The position numbers and the translations under genes were made by a program. From the NCBI GenBank assembly GCA_947498845.1, contig CANMLX010000007.1, forward strand, positions 1-64,000: a stretch of 64,000 bases of DNA, in the 5' to 3' direction. The notes beneath the pieces are model-generated. The model was not told where the DNA came from and made no database searches. It was given only the letters and a program-made list of their open reading frames with translations. Positions 57,198 to 64,000 of the stretch are shown here, in pieces. Position 1 is the stretch's first letter; each line of letters begins with the position of its first letter. This stretch comes from an uncultured Flavobacteriaceae bacterium (lineage in GTDB: Bacteria > Bacteroidota > Bacteroidia > Flavobacteriales > Flavobacteriaceae).

Positions 57198-58757
57198 ATG
57201 CCCATTACTGTTCGTATTCAAGTTTCTCCAAAGGAAGCTACATTGTTAAATGTTTTAAAAAACAAAGTAGCGCAATTGAATAGTATTCCTGAAAAGGATA
57301 TAAACCATATTGAAATTGTTAAGCGCTCTATTGATGCAAGGCAAAAAAATATTAAAATAAATTTAACACTAGCTATTTTTGTTAATGAAGATTATATTGA
57401 AAATACGATACAATTACCCATATATCCTAACGTAGAAAACTCTGAACAAATACTTATTATTGGCGCTGGTCCAGCAGGACTTTTTGCTGCTTTACGTTGT
57501 ATTGAATTAGGTTTAAAGCCTGTGATTATTGAACGTGGAAAAGATGTACGTAGTCGAAGACGGGATTTAAAAGCGATTACTCGCGACCATATTGTTAATG
57601 AAGATTCTAATTATTGCTTTGGAGAAGGGGGAGCGGGAACTTATAGTGATGGCAAATTATATACGCGATCTAAAAAAAGAGGAGATGTAAATCGAATTTT
57701 AGATGTATTGGTTGGTTTTGGAGCTACTCCAGAAATTAAAGTAAATGCACACCCGCATATTGGGACAAATAAATTACCAGATATTATTGCGTCAATGCGT
57801 GAAAAAATAATAGCTCAGGGTGGTGAGGTTTGGTTTAATAAAAGAATGATTGATTTTGACATTAAAAACAGTGAAATTAATGGCGTAGTTTTACATGATG
57901 GCAGTACAGTTAATGCTAGGAAAGTGATTTTAGCAACAGGGCATTCGGCTCGAGATATTTTTGAGTTATTATATAAAAAAAATATATTAATAGAGGCTAA
58001 ACCATTTGCTTTAGGAGTACGCGTGGAGCATTCGCAGAAATTTATTGATCAAATTCAATACAAAACCAAGGAACGAAGTCCATATTTACCTCCATCTCCT
58101 TATAGTATAGTTAAACAGGTTAATGGTCGTGGTATGTATTCATTTTGTATGTGTCCAGGAGGAGTAATCGCTCCTTGTGCAACAAGTGCAGGTGAGGTGG
58201 TAACTAATGGGTGGTCTCCTTCTAAAAGAGATCAACCAACATCAAATAGTGGTATTGTTGTAGAACTTCGTTTAGAAGATTTTAAGCCCTATGAAAAGTT
58301 TGGACCTTTGGCAGGAATGCATTTTCAAGCAGCTATTGAAAAAAAAGCTTGGTATTTAGGAGGTAAAACCCAAAGCGTACCTGCACAGCGTTTAACAGAT
58401 TTGGTACAAGGAAAAACGTCTCAATCTTTACCAAAAACATCATACAAGCCAGGATTAACTTCAGTTGATATGGGATTAGTTTTTCCAAAGTTTATTCATA
58501 GTGTATTAAAACAAGGTTTTCAGGATTTTAATAAAAGTATGCGTGGGTATTTAACAGAAGAAGCTGTAGCTCATGCGCCCGAATCAAGAACTTCATCTCC
58601 AGTGAGAATTCCAAGAGATCGTTTTACTTTAGAGCATCCGCAAATTAAAGGTTTGTTTCCTTGCGGAGAAGGAGCAGGTTATGCAGGTGGAATTATATCG
58701 GCAGCTATTGACGGCGAAAAATGTGCCGAAGCTATTGCTAACACATTAAAAATATAG
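57198..58757 (+). CDS. FAD-dependent oxidoreductase (COG2509-like)
   Basis: A protein of 519 residues. An N-terminal domain of about 90 residues (VRIQVSPKEATLLNVLKNKV) precedes the dinucleotide-binding motif ILIIGAGPAGLFAALRCIEL, then GEGGAGTYSDGKLYTRSKKR, MYSFCMCPGGVIAPCATSAG and LFPCGEGAGYAGGIISAAID. This architecture matches the uncharacterised FAD-dependent dehydrogenase family common in Bacteroidota. It is cytoplasmic with no recognised substrate. It is a single gene lying between two 55-bp direct repeats. Confidence 0.87.
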   Translation: MPITVRIQVSPKEATLLNVLKNKVAQLNSIPEKDINHIEIVKRSIDARQKNIKINLTLAIFVNEDYIENTIQLPIYPNVENSEQILIIGAGPAGLFAALRCIELGLKPVIIERGKDVRSRRRDLKAITRDHIVNEDSNYCFGEGGAGTYSDGKLYTRSKKRGDVNRILDVLVGFGATPEIKVNAHPHIGTNKLPDIIASMREKIIAQGGEVWFNKRMIDFDIKNSEINGVVLHDGSTVNARKVILATGHSARDIFELLYKKNILIEAKPFALGVRVEHSQKFIDQIQYKTKERSPYLPPSPYSIVKQVNGRGMYSFCMCPGGVIAPCATSAGEVVTNGWSPSKRDQPTSNSGIVVELRLEDFKPYEKFGPLAGMHFQAAIEKKAWYLGGKTQSVPAQRLTDLVQGKTSQSLPKTSYKPGLTSVDMGLVFPKFIHSVLKQGFQDFNKSMRGYLTEEAVAHAPESRTSSPVRIPRDRFTLEHPQIKGLFPCGEGAGYAGGIISAAIDGEKCAEAIANTLKI

Positions 58758-58897
58758 TTTAGAGTGTGTTTTTTGAGTTAGCATCCGTATTAGGGATTAA
58801 AAAAAATATCTGAGAGCTTTTATACTATTCGCAGATTTTTATATCGTTTGAAACCTGAGTTAGAGACTAAAACAACTTTATTTCTATGATTGCTTAC

Positions 58898-58952
58898 TGT
58901 TGGCTCCTCTAATTAAAAATTAGTGGTATCCATTACGTTGATAAGTTATGAC
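58898..58952. repeat. 55-bp direct repeat, right copy (downstream of the FAD gene)
   Basis: It begins TGTTGGCTCCTCTAATTAAA and ends TATGAC, in the same orientation as 57023-57077. No gene is seen in 58758-59100. Two small hairpins (GAAGTTGCAGACTTC and GAGGTATACACCTC, near 59060-59095) may end transcription of the facing PAP2 operon. Confidence 0.65.
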
Positions 58953-59100
58953 CTAGCGAGGTTACCACATTTAGCAGGATGAGTTTAACAAAAAACTTCA
59001 CTCTTTAAAAAACGCACATAACAAATATTCAAAATTTAGTCTTTACTTTTTAATATACATCGAAGTTGCAGACTTCAAAGCGAGGTATACACCTCATCTA

Positions 59101-59670
59101 TTATTTAACAAACCGTTTTAAAAGATACTGTGATAGTTTGTAGAACATATATCCAGAAATCACTCCAAAAGTTAATCCACATACAATATCTAAAGGATAA
59201 TGCACCCCCACATAAATACGACTGTAAGCAACTATAAAGCTCCATACAATCAAAATATAAATTAAGTACTTGTAATAGGCTTTCAAAGCTAATCCAGCAA
59301 AAATTGCTGCCGCCATAGAATTTGAAGAATGTCCAGAGAAAAAGCCATATCGTCCACAGCGTTGCGCAACAAAACGTATTTGATCAAAAATACCTGCAGC
59401 ATCTCTGCATGGTCTAGGGCGTTTAAAACTATGTTTAAACAAATTGGTTATTTGATCTGTAAACGTAATCATTAATGCCACAGTAATCACAAAAACCAAT
59501 AAGGCTTTTAACCCATATTTTTTATATAATAGAAACAACAATATGGCATATAAAGGAACAAATGTTTTTTTAGCAGTTATAATCAACCATAATTGATCCC
59601 AAGTGGAAGATCCTAAATTATTTAAAAATATGAATAATTCTGTATCATATTGTAAAAGCTGATCAATCAT
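59101..59670 (-). CDS. PAP2-family membrane phosphatase
   Basis: A protein of 189 residues with about five membrane segments. The three phosphatase motifs are KHSFKRPRPCRD, FFSGHSSNSMAAAI and YSRIYVGVHYPLDIVCG. Such enzymes dephosphorylate lipid phosphates such as undecaprenyl pyrophosphate or phosphatidic acid. It is last in a likely minus-strand operon after two small conserved proteins and a MATE pump. Confidence 0.9.
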   Translation of the reverse strand: MIDQLLQYDTELFIFLNNLGSSTWDQLWLIITAKKTFVPLYAILLFLLYKKYGLKALLVFVITVALMITFTDQITNLFKHSFKRPRPCRDAAGIFDQIRFVAQRCGRYGFFSGHSSNSMAAAIFAGLALKAYYKYLIYILIVWSFIVAYSRIYVGVHYPLDIVCGLTFGVISGYMFYKLSQYLLKRFVK

Positions 59671-59684
59671 ACTAATCTATTATT

Positions 59685-59912
59685 TTATTCATCATATTTA
59701 GCGATCTCTCTATCATAAAAGACTGTAGCAAGCTTAATGGCATTTTCTGTTTCGGTTTTTAATTCTCTTTGATCTTCTTCATTAAAATCTTCAAACCATT
59801 CTACCTCATCGTTTTCTAGGTTGATAATAAATCTAGGAAATTCTGTGTGTATTACAAAAATAGCGTCTGGATAATCTGTATTATCACCTAGTATAAATTT
59901 TGGAAGGCTCAT
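59685..59912 (-). CDS. Small conserved protein of unknown function
   Basis: A protein of 75 residues, acidic, no signal peptide. LGDNTDYPDAIFVIHTEFPR and FIINLENDEVEWFEDFNEED make a short beta-beta-alpha pattern. It sits 14 bp before the PAP2 gene and 19 bp after the next gene upstream, consistent with cotranscription. No motif reveals a role. Confidence 0.7.
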   Translation of the reverse strand: MSLPKFILGDNTDYPDAIFVIHTEFPRFIINLENDEVEWFEDFNEEDQRELKTETENAIKLATVFYDREIAKYDE

Positions 59913-59931
59913 ATTCTTTTAATTATTAAGT

Positions 59932-60384
59932 CTATTGGTTGGTTTTATATAGAAGTAATGATTTCTTTTTATAATCAAAGTAAACATACTCAAATTTTCG
60001 TTCTAAAATCATTTTCTTCTCTTTTTCATGGATTACAAAACTAACTTTAGTTAACCATGTATTTGAAATATTTGAAAAATCTGATGTTATTTCTTGAGTA
60101 TCAGATTCTATAATATGTTCATCTTTATTACTATCAACAAATAATAAACGCCCTCCTTTAAATGTTTTTATATTATCTCTACTTAAAATAGAAACATTAA
60201 GAAATTCGTAATCTGATAAAACCTGAAAATCAGCATAAAGCTGGCCATTTTTGGACTCTGCAATTTTATCGCCTTTAATATTGGATACTAACCCCTCTGT
60301 ATAGGTATCTACATGAGTTCTCTCCATTGCTTTTATGTTTCCAAAAGCAGCTAAAACTTTATCTATTTTTCTTAATATATCCAT
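59932..60384 (-). CDS. Protein of unknown function
   Basis: A protein of 150 residues, predicted cytoplasmic. MDILRKIDKVLAAFGNIKAM is helical, and the rest is beta-rich (YADFQVLSDYEFLNVSILSR, then ILERKFEYVYFDYKKKSLLL). The family is not recognised. It lies five bases after the MATE gene on the same strand and is probably in its operon. Confidence 0.65.
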   Translation of the reverse strand: MDILRKIDKVLAAFGNIKAMERTHVDTYTEGLVSNIKGDKIAESKNGQLYADFQVLSDYEFLNVSILSRDNIKTFKGGRLLFVDSNKDEHIIESDTQEITSDFSNISNTWLTKVSFVIHEKEKKMILERKFEYVYFDYKKKSLLLYKTNQ

Positions 60385-60389
60385 ACATA

Positions 60390-61775
60390 CTATGAATTAA
60401 TTGTTTCTTTCATAATAAGTTTTTTACTCAAATAATCAAATCGAATATACAATAAAATTGCAGCAGTAGTTAAACCTGCGAGTAAACCAATCCAAATCCC
60501 TGTACTTCCATACATATTTGCTTTTCCTAAAAACCAACATAAAGGAAATCCTACTATCCAATAAGCTACAAATACCAAAAACATAGGGATTTTAACATCT
60601 TGTAACCCCCTTAAAGCGCCTAGAACAACCACTTGAATGCTATCACTTATCTGAAAAACAGCAGCTACTAATAATAATTTAGATGCCATTTTTATCACTT
60701 CTCGATTATCTACAGCATTTTTAGCATCATTATAATCTAAATACAATTTGGGCAATTGTTTGTGAAAAATGAAAAACAAAATTGCAAACCCTATAGCTAG
60801 TATAATTCCGAATAAAAAGATAGAAAAAGCAATACGTCGCAACTCAAAATAACGTTTTAATCCTTTTTGATTGCCCACACGAATCATAGCAGCAACACTT
60901 AGTCCCATAGCTACCATAAATGTCATGGATCCCAAATTAAGCGCTATTTGGTTTGCTGCTTGTGGGTTTTTACCCAATAATCCACTCAACCAAATGGCAG
61001 CTGTAAATATAGCAACCTCAAAAAACATTTGTAATGCATTTGGTACGCCTAAATTAAATACCTTTTTTAAAACTCGCTTATCAAGGTTAAACAAATGTAT
61101 TTTAGAAACATAACTATTAGACCTGTTATTTTTTTTAAGTAATATCCATATATAGACAACCATAATAACACGAGATGCCAAAGTACCGTAAGCAGCTCCT
61201 ATAATCCCCAATTGCGGCATCCCAAATTTCCCAAAAATTAAAACATAATTGAGAATAATGTTTATAATATTAGCTAGTAAGGTAGCATACATAGGATATT
61301 TAGTCATAGACATACCATCGCTAAATTGTTTAAACCCTTGAAAAATTACTAACGGGATTAAAGATGCCGCTACTAAATCTAAATATGGAATAGCTAATGC
61401 CACGACCTCCTCTGGTTGTTTCATAAAATACATTAGAGGTTTTGCAAAAAACACTAATGCAAATAAAAGAATCCCCAAAACAGTACATAAAAAAAGCCCG
61501 TGTTTAAAAGAACGTTTTCCTTTATCGAAATCATTTTCGGCATCTGCTTCTGCTATTAAAGGTGTAATTGCAGTGGAAAATCCAATACCTAGGGACATGG
61601 CAATAAACATGAAACTATTTCCCAGTGATACGGCTGCCAATGGTGCAGTGCCTAATTGCCCAACCATAATATTATCTACAAACGTTACAAACGTATGCCC
61701 TAACATCCCCAACATAACAGGAGATGCTAGTCGCCAATTATACTTAAACTCTTTTGTATAGTCTGCTAATTTCAC
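60390..61775 (-). CDS. MATE-family multidrug/cation efflux protein
   Basis: A protein of 461 residues with 12 membrane segments arranged as two similar halves. MATE hallmarks include the start LASPVMLGMLGHTFVTFVDN, IMVGQLGTAPLAAVSLGNSF and, mid-protein, GVPNALQMFFEVAIFTAAIW. It exports drugs or metabolites with a sodium or proton gradient. Its start is the head of a plus-to-minus divergence with nothing upstream but a short gap to the flavin enzyme gene on the same strand. Confidence 0.92.
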   Translation of the reverse strand: MKLADYTKEFKYNWRLASPVMLGMLGHTFVTFVDNIMVGQLGTAPLAAVSLGNSFMFIAMSLGIGFSTAITPLIAEADAENDFDKGKRSFKHGLFLCTVLGILLFALVFFAKPLMYFMKQPEEVVALAIPYLDLVAASLIPLVIFQGFKQFSDGMSMTKYPMYATLLANIINIILNYVLIFGKFGMPQLGIIGAAYGTLASRVIMVVYIWILLKKNNRSNSYVSKIHLFNLDKRVLKKVFNLGVPNALQMFFEVAIFTAAIWLSGLLGKNPQAANQIALNLGSMTFMVAMGLSVAAMIRVGNQKGLKRYFELRRIAFSIFLFGIILAIGFAILFFIFHKQLPKLYLDYNDAKNAVDNREVIKMASKLLLVAAVFQISDSIQVVVLGALRGLQDVKIPMFLVFVAYWIVGFPLCWFLGKANMYGSTGIWIGLLAGLTTAAILLYIRFDYLSKKLIMKETINS

Positions 61776-61853
61776 GTAGCAAAAATAAACTTTAACCGTT
61801 GCTTTCTCGTTAGTTTATTCGTTTAATTTTGGATAAAAAATGTAGTCTTACAT

Positions 61854-62795
61854 TTATAGTTTTGGAAGGTTATTTATAGCTTTGTCATACTCATCAATAA
61901 GGTCTTCGACTATTTTAGAAACAGGCTTTATTTCATCAATTAATGCAGAAATTTGTCCTATTTCAAGCTCACCTTCATGCAAATCACCTTCAAACATACC
62001 TTTTTTAGCTCTGCCTCTTCCTAAATGTGTTTTAAGTTCTTCTAAAGTGGAGCCCTTTTTGTATAGCTCTTGAATTTCATTATAAAACTTATTCTTAATC
62101 AACCTTACTGGCGCTAATTCTTTTAAGGTTAATTTTGTATCACCTTCTTTTGCTGTAACTACTGCATTTTTAAATGCGTCGTGAGAAGAACTTTCTTTAC
62201 TAGCTACAAATCGGCTACCTATCTGTACACCATCGGCTCCTAAAATCATGCAAGCAAGCATCCCGCTTCCTGTTGCAATACCTCCAGCTGCTATTATTGG
62301 AATTTTAATGTGTTTTTTTATTAAAGGAATTAATGTAAGGGTCGTTGTTTCATCTCTTCCATTATGTCCTCCTGCTTCAAATCCTTCGGCAACTATAGCA
62401 TCTACTCCTGTTTCTTGTGCTTTTAAAGCAAACTTTAAGCTACTTACCACATGCACAACAGTTATACCTCTTTGCTGCAACCAATATGTCCATACTTTTG
62501 GATTACCTGCAGATGTAAATACAATTTTAACACCTTCTTCAACAATAATATCCATGAGTACTTTTACATCCGGGTATAACATTGGCACATTAACACCAAA
62601 AGGTTTTGTTGTCGCTTTTTTACATTTTTGTATGTGCTCGCGAAGCACTTCAGGATACATAGATCCTGCTCCAATTAATCCTAAAATGCCAGAATTACTA
62701 GCCGCCGAGGCTAAACGCCAACCACTAGTCCAAACCATTCCTGCCTGGATAATTGGATATTTTATATTGAATAATTTTGTTATGGTTTGACTCAC
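61854..62795 (-). CDS. Nitronate monooxygenase / FabK-like flavin enzyme
   Basis: A protein of 313 residues. The TIM-barrel FMN enzyme pattern is seen in YPIIQAGMVWTSGWRLASAA, GVDAIVAEGFEAGGHNGRDE, IPIIAAGGIATGSGMLACMI and LGADGVQIGSRFVASKESSS. The family includes nitronate monooxygenase and enoyl-ACP reductase FabK; the two cannot be told apart securely by eye. The start is GTG, sharing one base with the stop of the upstream protease gene (TAGTG), so the two are coupled. Confidence 0.87.
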   Translation of the reverse strand: MSQTITKLFNIKYPIIQAGMVWTSGWRLASAASNSGILGLIGAGSMYPEVLREHIQKCKKATTKPFGVNVPMLYPDVKVLMDIIVEEGVKIVFTSAGNPKVWTYWLQQRGITVVHVVSSLKFALKAQETGVDAIVAEGFEAGGHNGRDETTTLTLIPLIKKHIKIPIIAAGGIATGSGMLACMILGADGVQIGSRFVASKESSSHDAFKNAVVTAKEGDTKLTLKELAPVRLIKNKFYNEIQELYKKGSTLEELKTHLGRGRAKKGMFEGDLHEGELEIGQISALIDEIKPVSKIVEDLIDEYDKAINNLPKL

Positions 62796-64000
62796 TATTT
62801 TTTTATAAGCTTAATTGTCTTTCTGCCTTTTTCAAATTCTATATTAGCAATATATATTCCCTTAGATAATGCTACTGTATTGATAGTACCTTCACCTTCT
62901 TGAACTAAAAAAGATTGTATTTTCTTTCCTAAAACATCATATATGTGTATTGCTAAAACGTTTTGATCTGGAGGCGTTATAAAATTAATTTTATCTTTAA
63001 AAGGGTTTGGATATACATAACTATTATTTACTTCTTTTTTATATGATGTTGTAGATAGTTCTTGGTCGAGTATTGCCTCCAAATCGGGTATCCCATAGCC
63101 TAAAAAATAATCTGGCATCTCATATTGCGATGCCGAAGCTCTTACTAATTGCATAATTTCTAAAGGTGTTTTATCTGGTAATGCCTGTTTTAAACACACA
63201 ATCCCTCCCGCTATAATTGGCGAACTAAAAGATGTGCCATTAAATGTTGTTATTACATCATTTTCTGTAATAACATAACTTGCTAAGCCTTGTGCTACTA
63301 TATCTGGTTTTTGACTAGGCTGTGTAGCATTACCCATTGAGCTAAACGATGCATAAGTGCCACTTGCATTAACTGCCCCTATACTTAAAACGCCTTGAGC
63401 ATCTGCTGGAGCCCCCACAATACCCCAAGTATTATTCCCAGAATTCCCTGCTGAATTAACCAATAACAGCCCTTTTTCAAAGGCTTTATTAGCACCTTTT
63501 GTTATAAATGCCGTATCACCATCCATATCACTTGGCGAATAGCTATAGTTAGCATTATCATACGTTGTATATCCTAATGATGTGTTTATTACATCCACTC
63601 CTAAACTATCAGCCCGTTCTACAGCTTCTACCCAATAACTTTCCTCAACTGGGTTTTCGCTTGCAGCATCTTCTGTTATAAATAAATAATATGAAGCATT
63701 TGGTGCTGTACCTACAAATTGATCTTGAATAAAACCTGCCATAGTACTTAGTACTAACGTACCGTGATTGCTAGCCGTATTTGCATATATATTAGATGTT
63801 CTATTTACAAAATCGTACCCATCTAGTAAATGTCCCGTATCTCTTAATTTTTGAAAAGCAGACATTGTATTTACATTTGGAAAACCTGAATCCATTAATG
63901 CTACTGTAATGCCTTCGCCCGTATAATTAGCTTCATGTAATACATCGCCATTAAACATTTTAATTTGATTTAAGGCATTACCATAATTAAACGTTGTTGC
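62795..64000 (-). CDS. S8 (subtilisin-like) peptidase with T9SS tail, N-terminus beyond the window
   Basis: The frame is open to the window end (upstream residues read ATTFNYGNALNQIK before the internal ATG 63958), so the start is not in view and the protein is partial. The catalytic triad can be seen: Asp in ITVALMDSGFPNV, His in TASNHGTLVLSTMAG and Ser in TFNGTSFSSPIIAGG. The C-terminus is a T9SS type A domain (VYPNPFKDKINFITP ... SKGIYIANIEFEKGRKTIKL). It is secreted or surface-bound. The downstream flavin enzyme overlaps it by one base. Confidence 0.9.
   Translation of the reverse strand, partial: ATTFNYGNALNQIKMFNGDVLHEANYTGEGITVALMDSGFPNVNTMSAFQKLRDTGHLLDGYDFVNRTSNIYANTASNHGTLVLSTMAGFIQDQFVGTAPNASYYLFITEDAASENPVEESYWVEAVERADSLGVDVINTSLGYTTYDNANYSYSPSDMDGDTAFITKGANKAFEKGLLLVNSAGNSGNNTWGIVGAPADAQGVLSIGAVNASGTYASFSSMGNATQPSQKPDIVAQGLASYVITENDVITTFNGTSFSSPIIAGGIVCLKQALPDKTPLEIMQLVRASASQYEMPDYFLGYGIPDLEAILDQELSTTSYKKEVNNSYVYPNPFKDKINFITPPDQNVLAIHIYDVLGKKIQSFLVQEGEGTINTVALSKGIYIANIEFEKGRKTIKLIKK

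Overview
The window reads as the chromosome of a marine member of the Bacteroidota, most likely family Flavobacteriaceae. The grounds are its AT-rich DNA, five proteins ending in a type IX secretion (T9SS) type A sorting domain, a bacillithiol gene (bshC), a PadR/PspC/GIN-domain cluster and two algal-galactan-type GH16 enzymes. No rRNA, tRNA, CRISPR array, integrase or SusC/SusD pair was seen. Species and genus cannot be fixed from the sequence.

Layout. 1-7.4 kb: an IS3-family insertion sequence with a programmed frameshift, then a row of small, functionally unrelated plus-strand genes separated by long imperfect palindromes. 7.5-17.5 kb: a divergent pair of giant G8-domain secreted proteins. 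The left one has composition near the host's. The right one has a GC-rich foreign-looking core joined to an AT-rich signal peptide and an AT-rich T9SS tail. Fragments of several transposase genes lie between and beside them. 17.9-24.4 kb: a tight five-gene sugar-acid catabolic operon (enolase-superfamily enzyme, SDR, aldo-keto reductase, zinc-type dehydrogenase, sodium/solute symporter) with a divergent AraC regulator. 24.4-41.3 kb: a second accessory zone, again mostly plus-strand single genes (DHFR-like, DUF5946, double esterase, DUF1801, ankyrin, ECF sigma, extra lgt, lipoproteins, MORN, DUF1905), interrupted by one GH16 gene on the minus strand and littered with IS remnants and MITE-like palindromes. 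41.4-49 kb: conserved housekeeping or envelope genes (DUF4870, PadR-PspC-GIN-GIN, PLP decarboxylase, bshC). 49.3-56.8 kb: a duplicated promoter/signal-peptide block flanking a second GH16 gene, then a PhoX-like plus di-heme peroxidase lipoprotein pair. 57-64 kb: ordinary chromosomal genes (FAD oxidoreductase, PAP2 phosphatase, MATE pump, nitronate-monooxygenase-like enzyme, S8 protease cut by the window end).

How it fits together. The two GH16 enzymes, the double carbohydrate esterase, the G8/beta-helix proteins and the sugar-acid operon suggest an algal-polysaccharide lifestyle, but they are scattered and do not form a classical polysaccharide utilisation locus. The accessory zones look like gene-cassette collections. 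Single genes or pairs share one orientation and are separated by related junctions with left arms of the type CAACAnTG and right arms of the type TAACCGTT, either spread over 60-200 bp of palindrome or collapsed to about 24 bp. No integrase is present here, so the mechanism is open. Three families of short palindromic elements were recognised by hand. One shows a clean 5-bp target duplication and another an apparent empty site elsewhere in the window.

The items most worth following are the chimeric G8 gene, the cassette-like junctions, the MITE insertions and the duplicated TetR operators. All calls rest on reading the sequence and translations by eye; no database search was run.
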